From assembly GCF_900188405.1 (NCBI RefSeq), contig NZ_FZOF01000003.1:434001-498000 (forward strand): a stretch of 64,000 bases of DNA, given 5' to 3'. This stretch comes from Actinacidiphila glaucinigra (GTDB taxonomy: Bacteria > Actinomycetota > Actinomycetes > Streptomycetales > Streptomycetaceae). Position numbers and translations under genes: made by a program. The notes beneath the pieces were generated by a model that ran no database searches, was not told where the DNA came from, and was given only the letters and a program-made list of their open reading frames with translations. Shown here in pieces: positions 8,082 to 17,295 of this stretch. The stretch's first letter is position 1. The number at the start of each line of letters is the position of its first letter.

Positions 8082-8735
8082 TCAGATCCGGTATCCGGAG
8101 CCGGGGACGGTGACGATCACAGCGGGCTCCCCGAGCTTGCGGCGGAGCGTCATGACGGTGACCCGCACGACGTTGGTGAAGGGGTCGGTGTTCTCGTCCC
8201 AGGCCTTCTCCAGCAGCTGCTCCGCGGACACCACGGCGCCCTCGCTGCGCAGCAGCACCTCCAGCACCGCGAACTCCTTGGGGGCCAGCTGGACCTGCCG
8301 GCCCTCCCTGGTCACCTCGCGGCGGTTGGGGTCGAGCTTGATCCCGGCGCGTTCCAGCACGGGCGGCAGCGGCGCCGTCGTCCGGCGGCCGAGGGCCCGT
8401 ACGCGGGCGGTGAGCTCGGTGAAGGCGAAGGGCTTGGGGAGGTAGTCGTCGGCGCCCAGTTCCAGGCCCTCGACGCGGTCGCTGACGTCGCCGGCGGCGG
8501 TCAGCATCAGCACCCGGGCCGGCAGACCCAGTTCCACCAGCTTGCGGCAGACGTCGTCCCCGTGGACGACCGGCAGGTCGCGGTCGAGGACGACGACGTC
8601 GTAGTCGTTCACCCCGATCCGCTCCAGGGCGGCACCGCCGTCGTAGACGACGTCGACGGCCATGGCCTCACGGCGCAGTCCGGTGGCTACCGCATCGGCG
8701 AGCAGTTGCTCGTCCTCGACGACCAGTACGCGCAA
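8082..8735 (-). CDS. cutR: Response regulator CutR (OmpR/PhoB family)
   Basis: A 217-residue regulator. The receiver domain contains the acidic pocket (VVEDE), phospho-acceptor Asp51 in VLDRDLP and Lys101 in LPKPF. A winged-helix DNA-binding domain follows, with NVVRVTVMTLRRKLG and the terminal VTVPGSGYRI. The sequence matches the S. coelicolor CutR that I remember almost residue for residue. The start is TTG, supported by GGAAGGAAC upstream; no ATG or GTG fits. The cutR-cutS order with a short gap indicates one operon. Confidence 0.95.
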   Translation of the reverse strand: MRVLVVEDEQLLADAVATGLRREAMAVDVVYDGGAALERIGVNDYDVVVLDRDLPVVHGDDVCRKLVELGLPARVLMLTAAGDVSDRVEGLELGADDYLPKPFAFTELTARVRALGRRTTAPLPPVLERAGIKLDPNRREVTREGRQVQLAPKEFAVLEVLLRSEGAVVSAEQLLEKAWDENTDPFTNVVRVTVMTLRRKLGEPAVIVTVPGSGYRI

Positions 8736-9066
8736 GGCGCTGTTCCTTCCCTAGGCACTTCTCAAGAAGCCGCGCCCAGCCCGCCTGTGCAGGCCGAACG
8801 CCACTCCATCCTGCACCGGGCGGCCGTAAAACAGGGGTAAGAGGACTCGGCGCCGAATTCCTCGCGTCCCGGAGGTTTCCCCTCCGGTGGGCCTGGGGAG
8901 GACGACTGCACACCCCCGATCACGCCCGCAGGGCGTCCGCAACTCCCGTGGCAGTAGCCGCTGTGTGGTTCGAGGGGTCCCCCGACAAGACCTGTGAACG
9001 ACCCCGCACATCGCACGACCCCGAATATCCCTGTGTCAACCCACGACGACGAGGGGGCGCCACCTG
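8736..9066. other. 331-bp divergent intergenic region (cutR / 57-aa gene)
   Basis: Holds the promoters for both directions. The visible structure is a hairpin CCGGAGG-TTTCC-CCTCCGG at 8869-8887 with 7-bp arms, about 135 bases upstream of cutR. It could be a leader structure or an operator. I see no further gene. Confidence 0.5.
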
Positions 9067-9240
9067 ATGGACGCATTCACCACTGGAATCCTGCAGCGCA
9101 TACACAGCACCGAATCCGACCTTCTGCGCGCCCGCGAGGATGGGGACGAGTTCCTGGCCGAGGTCGAGGAGGCCGAACTGGCCGACCTTCGCCGCCTCGC
9201 CGCCGAGCACGGCGTCCAGGTGCTGCCCAAGATCGCCTGA
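9067..9240 (+). CDS. 57-aa conserved acidic helical protein
   Basis: A small protein beginning MDAFTTGILQRIHSTESDLL. The middle is dominated by Glu, Asp, Ala and Leu with heptad-like spacing, suggesting one or two amphipathic helices. A GAGGGGG site lies about 11 bases before the ATG, and a terminator follows 28 bases after the stop, so it looks like a single-gene unit. I recall a very similar unnamed protein beside cutRS in other Streptomyces. Function unknown; no metal site, helix-turn-helix or membrane segment is seen. Confidence 0.82.
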   Translation: MDAFTTGILQRIHSTESDLLRAREDGDEFLAEVEEAELADLRRLAAEHGVQVLPKIA

Positions 9241-9268
9241 GATCGCCGGGCGGTACAGCCGAACGCCG

Positions 9269-9299
9269 CGCCCCGGACACCTGGACAGGTGCCGGGGCG
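9269..9299. terminator. Hairpin terminator after the 57-aa gene
   Basis: CGCCCCGG-A-CACCTG pairs with CAGGTG-CCGGGGCG, a 14-bp stem with one bulged A and a two-base turn. It lies between convergent genes. Confidence 0.7.
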
Positions 9300-9363
9300 T
9301 TCGCGTGCCCGCCGCCGGTTCCGCACCGGGCGGCGGGCCTCCACGTCGGCGTCGGCGGCGCCC

Positions 9364-10164
9364 TCAGTCGTGCCAGGCGCCGAGTTCGTCGAGCAGCCGC
9401 TGCAGCGGCTCGAACAGCCCCTGCGGGGCCGCGACGGTGAGCTCCGTGGACTCCGGCACTCCCGGCCGGCCCCCGGTCAGCGCGCCGGCCTCACGGGCGA
9501 ACAGGGCGCCCGCCGTGTAGTCCCACGGATTGAGGCCGCGCTCGTAGTAGGCGTTGAGCCGGCCGCAGCCCACGTCGCACAGGTCGATGGCGGCGGATCC
9601 CCCGCGGCGTATGTCCCGCACCTGCGGCACCAGCTCGCGCAGCACCCTCGCCTGCCCCTCGCGGCGCTCCTTCAGGTAGCCGAAGCCGGTGCCGATCAGC
9701 GCCTGGTCCAGCGGCGGCGCCGGGCGGACGGCCGCCTCCCGCTCGTTGACCCACGCGCCCCGGCCCAGCACCGCCCGGTAGCTCTCGCCCCGCATCGGGG
9801 CCTCGACGACCCCGACGAGCGTCTCGCCGTCCAGCTCGGCCGCGATGCTCACGGCCCACGACGGCAGGCCGTAGAGGTAGTTCACGGTGCCGTCCAGCGG
9901 GTCGATGACCCACCGGACGCCGCTGGTGCCGGGGGTGCTGGCGCCCTCCTCGCCCAGGAGCCCGTCGTCGGGGCGGCGCTCGGTGATGAAGGTGGCGATC
10001 AGCTTCTCGGCGGCGATGTCCATCTCGGTGACGACGTCGATCGGGCTGCTCTTGGTGGCGGCCACTCCGAGGTCGGCCGGGCGGCCGTCGCGCAGCAGCT
10101 CGCCCGCCCTGCGGGCGGCCTCGAGGGCCACGGCCAGGAGTTCGTCCTTGAGGTGGTCGGTCAT
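9364..10164 (-). CDS. Inositol monophosphatase family phosphatase
   Basis: A 266-residue Mg2+-dependent phosphatase. Metal-binding residues are visible in GEE (71-73), the DPLDGT motif (88-93) and WDYTAGALFAREAGA near the C-terminus. Substrates in this family include myo-inositol 1-phosphate and histidinol or nucleotide phosphates; sequence alone does not decide. A GAGGAG site precedes the ATG. It lies 38 bases downstream of hemH in the same direction, so co-transcription is likely. Confidence 0.93.
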   Translation of the reverse strand: MTDHLKDELLAVALEAARRAGELLRDGRPADLGVAATKSSPIDVVTEMDIAAEKLIATFITERRPDDGLLGEEGASTPGTSGVRWVIDPLDGTVNYLYGLPSWAVSIAAELDGETLVGVVEAPMRGESYRAVLGRGAWVNEREAAVRPAPPLDQALIGTGFGYLKERREGQARVLRELVPQVRDIRRGGSAAIDLCDVGCGRLNAYYERGLNPWDYTAGALFAREAGALTGGRPGVPESTELTVAAPQGLFEPLQRLLDELGAWHD

Positions 10165-10202
10165 GGCACTCCTCGTGCGTTTCGGTGTCTCGGTCACTCC
10201 GG

Positions 10203-11336
10203 TCACTCGGCGCCCGCGGCTGCCGGCCGTGGGCTGCGCGCCGGGCAGCAGCCCACCGGGCACACGTCGTGGCTGGGCCCGAGCGCGCCCAGCGCGCACC
10301 GCTCGGGGGCCAGGCCCCGCTCGGTGGCGGCGCGCTCCAGCACCAGCTCGCGGACGGCGGCGGCGAAGCGCGGGTCCGCGCCCACGGTGGCGGCGCGGGC
10401 GACGGGCAGGCCGAGTTCGGCGGCCTTGGCGGTCGCCTCGGTGTCGAGGTCGTACTTGACCTCCATGTGGTCGGAGACGAAGCCGATCGGCACCATGACG
10501 GCGGCGGGGACGCCGGAGGCGTGGAGTTCCTCCAGGTGGTCGCAGATGTCGGGCTCCAGCCACGGGATGTGGGGGGCGCCGCTGCGGGACTGGTAGACGA
10601 GCTTCCACGGGCGGTCGGTCCCGGTGGCCTCGCGCACCGCGTCGGCGATCACCCGGGCGGTGTCCAGGTGCTCGGCGACGTACGCGCCGCCGGCTCCGTC
10701 CTCGGTGTGCGCCTCGGGCCGGCCGGAGGTGTCGGCGGCCGCCGTGGGGATCGAGTGGGTGGTGAACGCCAGGTGCGCCCCGTCGCGGACGTCCTCGGGC
10801 AGCGCGGCGAGGGCGGTCAGCACCGCGTCGGCCATGGGCCGGACGAAGCCGGGGTGGTTGAAGTAGTGCCGCAGCTTGTCCACACGGGGGACGGTGCGCC
10901 CCTCGGCCTCCAGGGCGGCCAGGGAGTCGGCGAGGTTCTCGCGGTACTGCCGGCAGCCGGAGTAGGAGGCGTACGCGCTGGTGGCCAGGACCAGCACGCG
11001 GCGGTGGCCGTCCTCGGTCAGCTCGCGCAGGATGTCCGTCAGGTAGGGCGCCCAGTTGCGGTTGCCCCAGTAGACGGGCAGATCGAGGCCGTGCCCGGCG
11101 AAGTCCTTGCGCAGCGCCTCCAGCAGTTCGCGGTTCTGCGCGTTGATGGGGCTGACCCCGCCGAAGAGGAAGTAGTGCTGCCCCACCTCCTTCAGGCGCT
11201 CACGGGGGATTCCGCGGCCGCGCGTGACGTTCTCCAGGAAGGGGACGACGTCGTCGGGCCCCTCGGGCCCCCCGAAGGACAGCAGGAGCAGTGCGTCGTA
11301 CGGAGCGGCGGTGCCGGCCTCGGTGTGATCGGACAT
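10203..11336 (-). CDS. hemH: Ferrochelatase (coproporphyrin ferrochelatase type)
   Basis: Inserts iron into the porphyrin in haem synthesis; actinobacterial enzymes act on coproporphyrin III, followed by decarboxylation. The 377 residues show [11 protein letters not shown] at the N-terminus, catalytic His194 in FTTHSIP, and [15 protein letters not shown] later. Cysteines that fit an actinobacterial [2Fe-2S] cluster are Cys128 and the C-terminal Cys347, Cys359 and Cys363/364. The gene diverges from an MFS transporter; the shared upstream region has a 31-bp palindrome. Confidence 0.95.
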   Translation of the reverse strand: MSDHTEAGTAAPYDALLLLSFGGPEGPDDVVPFLENVTRGRGIPRERLKEVGQHYFLFGGVSPINAQNRELLEALRKDFAGHGLDLPVYWGNRNWAPYLTDILRELTEDGHRRVLVLATSAYASYSGCRQYRENLADSLAALEAEGRTVPRVDKLRHYFNHPGFVRPMADAVLTALAALPEDVRDGAHLAFTTHSIPTAAADTSGRPEAHTEDGAGGAYVAEHLDTARVIADAVREATGTDRPWKLVYQSRSGAPHIPWLEPDICDHLEELHASGVPAAVMVPIGFVSDHMEVKYDLDTEATAKAAELGLPVARAATVGADPRFAAAVRELVLERAATERGLAPERCALGALGPSHDVCPVGCCPARSPRPAAAGAE

Positions 11337-11400
11337 GTTCCGATCCTGCCACCCGGCGGTGACGGCAGAGGAACCGGCGAAAACCGCTTGCGCTCCCTTT

Positions 11401-11431
11401 GTAAGCTGTGTGACGCAGTCACATTCCTTAC
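11401..11431. promoter_or_regulatory. 31-bp interrupted palindrome between hemH and MFS genes
   Basis: Around a centre at 11416, outer arms GTAAG/CTTAC and inner arms TGTGAC/GTCACA match perfectly, separated by 3-bp mismatched blocks. It lies 65 bases upstream of hemH and 43 bases before the MFS start, an operator position for either gene. The regulator is unknown. Confidence 0.55.
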
Positions 11432-11473
11432 TTCAGCCCCTTGAGACGTCGGCGACGAAGCCGTGGAGCGCCT

Positions 11474-12721
11474 GTGCCCAGTCCCTATCGCGCGATCTTC
11501 TCCACCCCGGGGACCAGAGGTTTCTCGGCTGCGGGTTTCATCGGCCGGATGCCGCTGTCCATGCTCGGCATCGGCATCGTGACGATGATGTCCCAGGTCA
11601 CCGGCCGCTACGGGATCGCGGGCGGGCTCGCGGCCACCCTGGCGCTGGCCGCGGCGGCGCTGGGCCCGCAGGTCTCCCGCCTGGTCGACCGGTACGGCCA
11701 GCGCAGGGTGCTGCGCCCGGCCGCCGGGATCACGGTGCTGGCGGTGGCGGGCCTGCTGGTGTGCGTACGGACCGGTGCGCCGGACTGGACGCTCTTCGCG
11801 TGCGTCGCGCTGGCCGGGACGACACCGAGCCTGGGCGCCATGGTGCGGGCGCGCTGGGCGATGATCCACCGAGGGTCGCCCGCGCTGCTGCACACCGCCT
11901 ACTCCTTCGAGTCCGTCGTCGACGAGGCCTGCTTCATCGTGGGCCCGATCCTGTCGATCGGGCTCTGCACGATCTGGTTCCCGGAGGCGGGGCCGCTGCT
12001 GGCGGTGCTCTTCATGGCGCTCGGGGTGCTGCTGCTGACCGCGCAGCGCGCCACCGAGCCGCCGCCGCACCCGCGCGAGCAGCACACCCCGGGTTCCGCG
12101 CTGCGCTCCCGCGGGCTGCAGGTGCTGGTGCTGACCTTCGTCGCGACCGGGGCGATCTTCGGAGCCGTGGACGTGAACACCGTGGCCTTCGCCGAGGAGC
12201 AGGGCCACAAGGCCGCGGCGAGCGTGGTGCTGGCCGTGTACGCGGCGGGATCCTGCCTCGCGGGGGTGCTTTTCGGCCTGATGAAGCCGAAGGGAACGGC
12301 CTCCCGCCGCTTCCTGCTGGGCGTGGCGGCCATGGGCGTGAGTATGATCCCGCCACTACTGGTCGGGAACTTGCCGTTCCTGGCCGTGGCGCTGTTCGTC
12401 GCGGGCCTGTCCATCGCACCGACGATGGTCACCACCATGGCGCTCGTCGAGCAGTTGGTACCGCGCGCGAAGCTGACCGAGGGCATGACCTGGACGAGCA
12501 CGGGTCTCGCGGTCGGCGTGGCGCTCGGCGCCTCTCTGGCCGGGTGGGTCATCGACGCGGCGGGGGCCCGGGCCGCGTTCGTGGTGCCCGCCTCCGCCGC
12601 GGCGCTCGCCGTGGTGGCGGCGTTCCTGGGGTACCGCCGGCTGGAGCCGGCGCCGGACTTGGAGGGGACGCGTGCGCATGGCTACGACGAGCAGGACCGC
12701 CGGGAAGGCCACATGGCGTAA
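11474..12721 (+). CDS. MFS transporter
   Basis: A 415-residue protein with about 12 hydrophobic helices, the loop motif DRYGQRR after the second helix pair, and an acidic residue pair within a helix (SVVDEACF). This fits drug- or metabolite-exporting MFS proteins; no substrate can be named. The GTG at 11474 is chosen because GGAG lies 8 bases upstream; an ATG 33 bases earlier has only a poly-Arg extension. Its 3' end overlaps the next gene by 50 bases, suggesting co-expression with the lactone oxidase. Confidence 0.88.
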   Translation: MPSPYRAIFSTPGTRGFSAAGFIGRMPLSMLGIGIVTMMSQVTGRYGIAGGLAATLALAAAALGPQVSRLVDRYGQRRVLRPAAGITVLAVAGLLVCVRTGAPDWTLFACVALAGTTPSLGAMVRARWAMIHRGSPALLHTAYSFESVVDEACFIVGPILSIGLCTIWFPEAGPLLAVLFMALGVLLLTAQRATEPPPHPREQHTPGSALRSRGLQVLVLTFVATGAIFGAVDVNTVAFAEEQGHKAAASVVLAVYAAGSCLAGVLFGLMKPKGTASRRFLLGVAAMGVSMIPPLLVGNLPFLAVALFVAGLSIAPTMVTTMALVEQLVPRAKLTEGMTWTSTGLAVGVALGASLAGWVIDAAGARAAFVVPASAAALAVVAAFLGYRRLEPAPDLEGTRAHGYDEQDRREGHMA

Positions 12722-14000
12722 CTGGGCGGGCAACGTACGGGCCCTGCCCGCGCGGACCGAGTCGCCCGCCTCGACGGACGAACTGGCCGCCGTGGTCCGC
12801 AAGGCGGCGGCGGACGGCCTCCCGGCCAAGGCCGTGGGCACCGGGCACTCCTTCACCTCGGCGGCGGCGACCTCGGGCGTCCTGATCCGGCCCGAGCGGA
12901 TGACCGCCGTGCGGGGCATCGACCGCGAGGCCGGCACGATCACGGTGGAGGCGGGCGTCCAGCTCAAGCACCTCAACGCGATGCTCGCCGCCGAGGGCCT
13001 GTCCCTCACCAACATGGGCGACATCATGGAGCAGACCGCGGCCGGTGCGACCAGCACCGGCACCCACGGCACGGGCCGTGACTCGGGCTCCATAGCCGCC
13101 CAGATCAAGGCGCTGGAACTGGTCCTCGCCGACGGGTCGGTGCTCACCTGCTCGGCGCGGGAGAACGCCGAGGTCTTCGCCGCCGCCAGGATCGGGCTGG
13201 GCGCGCTCGGTGTGGTCGCCGCGATCACCTTCGCGGTGGAGCCGCTCTTCCTGCTCACCGCCCGCGAGGAGCCCATGCGTTTCGACCGGGTGGTCGCGGA
13301 GTTCGACCAACTGGTCGAGGAGAACGAGCACTTCGAGTTCTACTGGTTCCCCCACACCGACGGCTGCAACACCAAGCGGAACAACCGCAGCCAGGGTCCC
13401 GCCGCCCCGGTCCCGGGGGTGCGCGGATGGATCGACGACGAGTTCCTGTCCAACGGGGTCTTCCAGGCGGCCTGCTCCGTGGGCCGGGCGGCGCCCTCCC
13501 TCATCCCGGGCATCGCCCAGGTCTCCAGCCGGGCGCTGTCGGCCCGCACCTACACCGACATCCCGTACAGGGTGTTCACCCACCCGCGGCGTGTGCGTTT
13601 CGTGGAGATGGAGTACGCGGTGCCGCGCGAGGCCGCGGTGGAGGTGCTGCGCGAACTGAAGTCCATGGTCGAGTCGTCGGAGTTCAGGATCAGCTTCCCG
13701 GTGGAGGTGCGGACCGCCCCGGCGGACGACATCGCGCTGTCGACGGCCTCGGGCCGGGACACCGCCTACGTCGCGGTGCACATGTACCGGGGCAGCCGGT
13801 ACCAGGAGTACTTCACCGCGGTCGAGCAGATCATGACCGCCCATCAGGGACGCCCCCACTGGGGCAAGGTCCACACCCGGGACGCCGACTACTTCGCCAA
13901 GGCCTACCCCCGCTTCGCGGAGTTCACCGCCCTGCGCGACCGGCTCGACCCGGACCGGCTGTTCCGGAACGACTACCTGCGGCGGGTGCTCGGCGAATAG
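12672..14000 (+). CDS. Sugar-1,4-lactone oxidase (FAD-dependent, L-gulono/D-arabinono type)
   Basis: A 442-residue VAO-family flavoprotein. The N-terminal FAD domain has VGTGHS with His59, the usual site of covalent FAD attachment, and GTHGTG later. The C-terminal ALO domain has HWGK at residue 396 and ends FRNDYLRRVLG. It oxidises an aldonolactone, probably producing H2O2 as in D-arabinono- or L-gulonolactone oxidases. The GTG start follows GGAGGGGAC inside the end of the MFS gene; an ATG six bases later is the alternative. Why it is paired with a transporter is unclear. Confidence 0.92.
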   Translation: MRMATTSRTAGKATWRNWAGNVRALPARTESPASTDELAAVVRKAAADGLPAKAVGTGHSFTSAAATSGVLIRPERMTAVRGIDREAGTITVEAGVQLKHLNAMLAAEGLSLTNMGDIMEQTAAGATSTGTHGTGRDSGSIAAQIKALELVLADGSVLTCSARENAEVFAAARIGLGALGVVAAITFAVEPLFLLTAREEPMRFDRVVAEFDQLVEENEHFEFYWFPHTDGCNTKRNNRSQGPAAPVPGVRGWIDDEFLSNGVFQAACSVGRAAPSLIPGIAQVSSRALSARTYTDIPYRVFTHPRRVRFVEMEYAVPREAAVEVLRELKSMVESSEFRISFPVEVRTAPADDIALSTASGRDTAYVAVHMYRGSRYQEYFTAVEQIMTAHQGRPHWGKVHTRDADYFAKAYPRFAEFTALRDRLDPDRLFRNDYLRRVLGE

Positions 14001-14364
14001 TTCCACTTGTGGGGTTTTTGTGAAGATCCTGCCCCAACTCCCTTGGCGCGCGCGAAGTTCGACGGCGCGGCGCCCCACCGACGTGGCCCAAATGGAGTAC
14101 TGTGACAAATCCTGGCTCCGGGGGGAGACGGCGCACTCGTCCCGGGGTGCCGTCGATCGAACCGGAGACACTTGACGTCGAGTGGCGCGTTTGGTCACTC
14201 AGCGTTGCGAATAGGTAACCGTGCCATAACGGCGTGTCACGGCACATGCCCGACACGCCGGGAAACTCAGCAAGGTTGTGGCAGGCTGCACCCGGGCAGG
14301 TCACACTCGTCCATCGGGAGCAGCGACGCACGTGACGTCGGCAGGCACCACCCGGGAGGTAACC
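14001..14364. other. 364-bp leader/promoter region of sepH
   Basis: No gene seen. A plausible promoter is TTTGGT (14190-14195) with a 16-bp spacer to TAGGTA (14212-14217). Downstream is a hairpin: CGGCGTGTC (14230-14238) pairs with GACACGCCG (14252-14260). The long leader ends with GGGAGGTAACC before the GTG. Confidence 0.45.
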
Positions 14365-15429
14365 GTGCCCGAACTGCGTGTCGTGGCTGTCAGCAACGAC
14401 GGCACACGACTGGTTCTCAAGGCTGCCGACAGTACCGAGTACACGCTTCCGATCGACGAACGCCTGCGTGCCGCCATCCGCAACGACCGCGCGCGGCTGG
14501 GCCAGATCGAGATCGAGGTCGAGAGCCATCTGCGCCCGCGCGACATCCAGGCGCGGATACGAGCCGGTGCCACCGCGGAGGAGGTCGCGCAGCTCGCCGG
14601 GATCCCGGTGGAGCGCGTCCGGCGTTTCGAGGGCCCCGTGCTGGCGGAGCGTGCCTTCATGGCCGAGCGGGCCCGCAAGACCGCGGTGCGGCGCCAGGGC
14701 GAGAGCACCGGTCCGCAGCTCGGTGAGGCGGTCGCCGAGCGCCTGCTGCTGCGCGGCGCCGAGAAGGACAGCGTCCTGTGGGACTCCTGGCGCCGCGACG
14801 ACGGCACGTGGGAGGTCCTCCTCGTCTACCGCGTGGCCGGTGAGCCGCATTCGGCGAGCTGGACGTACGACCCGCCGCGCCGCCTGGTCCAGGCCGTGGA
14901 CGACGAGGCGCGCGCACTGATCGGGGAGACGACCCAGGAGGCGGCGCAGGAGCCGAGCTACCCCTTCGTGCCCCGCATCGCCCGGCTCCCGCGCGACCGC
15001 GCGCTGGAGCGGCCCGACCGCGCCGAGCGGGCGGAACGCACGGCCGAGGAGCGGGCGGAGGAGGAGCGCGACTCCCTGACCAGCCTCCTGGAGGCGGTCC
15101 CCAGCTTCCGCGGCGACATGGTGGTGCCGGCCCAGGCGGGGCCGCCCTCCACTACGCCCGACGCTCCTGCCGCGGCAGCGGTCACCGAGGACGGTCCCGA
15201 AGCGCCCGTGGCGGAGGAGGAGGCACCGCCCGCCCCCGCCGCGAGCGCCGGCGCGGGCGCCGCGTACGCCGACGTCCTGATGCCGCGTTCGGTCGGCGCC
15301 CACCGCGACCGGCTGGTCGGCTCCACCGACCGCCAGGCCGAGGCGGACGGGGTCCGCCCGGGGCGGCGGGCGACGGTGCCGAGCTGGGACGAGATCGTCT
15401 TCGGGAGCCGGCGCAAGAAGCAGGACTGA
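14365..15429 (+). CDS. sepH: Septation protein SepH (DUF3071)
   Basis: SepH binds FtsZ and promotes its assembly in sporulation and vegetative septa of actinobacteria. The 354-residue protein starts VPELRVVAVSNDGTRLVLKA and has a helix-turn-helix at about 59-90 (RIRAGATAEEVAQLAGIP), an arginine/glutamate-rich middle and a long acidic, proline/alanine-rich linker (about 215-320). It ends in the conserved VPSWDEIVFG segment. The GTG start is set by GGGAGGTAACC. The first part agrees with the S. coelicolor sequence as I remember it. Confidence 0.96.
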   Translation: MPELRVVAVSNDGTRLVLKAADSTEYTLPIDERLRAAIRNDRARLGQIEIEVESHLRPRDIQARIRAGATAEEVAQLAGIPVERVRRFEGPVLAERAFMAERARKTAVRRQGESTGPQLGEAVAERLLLRGAEKDSVLWDSWRRDDGTWEVLLVYRVAGEPHSASWTYDPPRRLVQAVDDEARALIGETTQEAAQEPSYPFVPRIARLPRDRALERPDRAERAERTAEERAEEERDSLTSLLEAVPSFRGDMVVPAQAGPPSTTPDAPAAAAVTEDGPEAPVAEEEAPPAPAASAGAGAAYADVLMPRSVGAHRDRLVGSTDRQAEADGVRPGRRATVPSWDEIVFGSRRKKQD

Positions 15430-15459
15430 CCGGGGCACGGCCCCTCGGGGGTGCCCCGG
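15430..15459. terminator. Hairpin terminator after sepH
   Basis: CCGGGGCAC pairs with GTGCCCCGG around a 12-base loop that itself contains CCCC/GGGG. It lies directly after the sepH stop, between convergent genes. Confidence 0.7.
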
Positions 15460-15525
15460 TGTCGCCCTCCGCGCGGTCCTCGCGCGGCCCTCGCGTGGCC
15501 CCCGACCGCGGGAGCCTGCGCCGCG

Positions 15526-16365
15526 TCAGCCCGGTTGCGGCCCGGTCGCCACGTCACGGCCCGCCGCGGACCACTCGCTCCAGGAGCCGACGTAGAGCGC
15601 CGCGGGGATGCCGGCGACCGCCAGTGCCAGCACCTCGTGGGCGCCTGAGACGCCGGAGCCGCAGTAGACGCCGACCTCGGTCCCGGGCGTGGCGCCGGCC
15701 TTGCCGAAGCGCTCCGCCAGTGCGTCGGCGGCGAGGAGGAGGCCGGTCTCCGGGACGACGTTCTCCGTGGTCGGGGCGTTGACCGCGCCGGGGATGTGAC
15801 CGGCGACCGGGTCGATGGGCTCGGTGTCGCCCCGGTAGCGCTCCGCCGCGCGGGCGTCCAGGAGGACACCGCGGCGGGCCAGCGCCGCCGCCTCGTCGGC
15901 GGTGAGCACGCCGAGCGCGCCCGGAGCGGCGGTGAACTCGCCCTCCTCGTCGGCGGGGACGTCCGTGGCCAGGGGCAGCCCGGCCGCCGTCCACGCGGCC
16001 AGCCCGCCGTCCAGGACGCGGACCCGCTCGTGCCCGGCCCACCGCAGCAGCCACCACGCGCGCGCCGCGCCCCAGCCGAGACCGCCGTCGTAGACCACCA
16101 CTTCGCGGTCAGGTCCGACGCCCGCGCGGCGCATCGCGGCGGTGAACACCGCGAGGTCCGGGAGGGGATGGCGGCCTTCCGCCCCGGGCGGCCCGGCGAG
16201 TTCGGTGTCCAGGTCGACGTAGTGCGCGCCGGGCAGGTGGCCGGCCTCGTAGGCGGGACGGCCGGGCGGACCGCCCAGTTGCCAGCGCACGTCCAGAAGT
16301 GCGGCGCCTGCGGGGACGCTCTTCGGCAATGCGGCCAATTCGGTTACGGTAATGACAGGATGCAT
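15526..16365 (-). CDS. Sulfurtransferase with two rhodanese domains
   Basis: A 279-residue tandem rhodanese protein of the thiosulfate/3-mercaptopyruvate sulfurtransferase type. The N-terminal domain is inactive-looking. The C-terminal domain has the active-site cysteine Cys235 in the loop CGSGVSG, which resembles mercaptopyruvate sulfurtransferase loops (CGTGVTA type) more than thiosulfate ones (CRKGVTA). ATG at 16365 is chosen because the protein aligns from MHPVITV; no strong ribosome site precedes it. It diverges from the VOC gene. Confidence 0.92.
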   Translation of the reverse strand: MHPVITVTELAALPKSVPAGAALLDVRWQLGGPPGRPAYEAGHLPGAHYVDLDTELAGPPGAEGRHPLPDLAVFTAAMRRAGVGPDREVVVYDGGLGWGAARAWWLLRWAGHERVRVLDGGLAAWTAAGLPLATDVPADEEGEFTAAPGALGVLTADEAAALARRGVLLDARAAERYRGDTEPIDPVAGHIPGAVNAPTTENVVPETGLLLAADALAERFGKAGATPGTEVGVYCGSGVSGAHEVLALAVAGIPAALYVGSWSEWSAAGRDVATGPQPG

Positions 16366-16494
16366 AAGCCCATTGTGGTCACCCCGCGCGGAAAACCTGC
16401 GGCGCGGCCCCCGGTCCACGGCACACCCGGTGGTGCGAGCATCGCTGTGGCACTTCCCCTGCAAGCCCGAGCGCTGCTCCCCTGGAGAGAATTG

Positions 16495-17289
16495 ATGACC
16501 GAGGTAGGGAACCGCCACCCGCACGGCACCCCGTGCTGGGTCAGCCTGCTGGCTCACAGCGTCGAGGCCACGCAGGAGTTCTACAGCCAACTGTTCGGCT
16601 GGGAGTTCCACCCCGGTCCGCATTCTCTGGGCCCGTACGTACGTGCCACGCTGGGCGGGAAGAGCGTGGCGGGCATCGGCGAGCTGCCCGGGGACCGGCA
16701 CCCGCCGATCGCCTGGACGACCTACTTCGCCGCCGACGACGCCGACAAGACCGCCGAGCTGATCCGGATCTGCGGCGGCACGGTGGGCGTCGGCCCGCTG
16801 GACGCGGACGACGCGGGACGGCTGGCCGTGGCCTCGGACCCGATGGGCGCGGTGTTCGGGGTGTGGCAGGCCCGGCACCACCGCGGGACCGAGGTCCGCG
16901 GCGAGCCGGGCACGCCGGTGTGGAACGAGCTGATCACCCGCGACACCTCGCTGGTCGGCACGTTCTACTCGGCGGTCTTCGGGCTGGAGGCCGACGCGGT
17001 CGTCTCCACCGACATCGACTACGTCACGCTCCACCTCGCCGGCCGCCCCGTGGGCGGCATCCACGGCGTCGGCCGGGCCCTGCCGCGCGACCGCGGGGCG
17101 CACTGGATGACGTACTTCGAGGTCTCCGACACCGACGCCGCCGCCCGCCAGGTGCTGGAGCTCGGCGGCAGCGTCATCCGCACGCCGCGCGAGTCCGAGT
17201 ACGGCCGGCTGGCGACCGTGGCGGACCCCGAGGGCGCCGTCTTCACCGTGATCCACTCCCGGCCACAGCCGGCCGGCGGCACGCAGTAG
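16495..17289 (+). CDS. VOC family protein with two glyoxalase-like domains
   Basis: A 264-residue protein made of two vicinal-oxygen-chelate repeats (about 12-125 and 140-258), each with the beta-alpha-beta-beta-beta pattern and ending in DPMGAVFGVW and DPEGAVFTVI. Similar streptomycete proteins are annotated as hydroxylases or bleomycin-resistance-like, but no activity is established from sequence. GGAGAGAATTG precedes the ATG. Its stop is only six bases from the stop of convergent tdk. Confidence 0.88.
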   Translation: MTEVGNRHPHGTPCWVSLLAHSVEATQEFYSQLFGWEFHPGPHSLGPYVRATLGGKSVAGIGELPGDRHPPIAWTTYFAADDADKTAELIRICGGTVGVGPLDADDAGRLAVASDPMGAVFGVWQARHHRGTEVRGEPGTPVWNELITRDTSLVGTFYSAVFGLEADAVVSTDIDYVTLHLAGRPVGGIHGVGRALPRDRGAHWMTYFEVSDTDAAARQVLELGGSVIRTPRESEYGRLATVADPEGAVFTVIHSRPQPAGGTQ

Positions 17290-17295
17290 CAGCGG

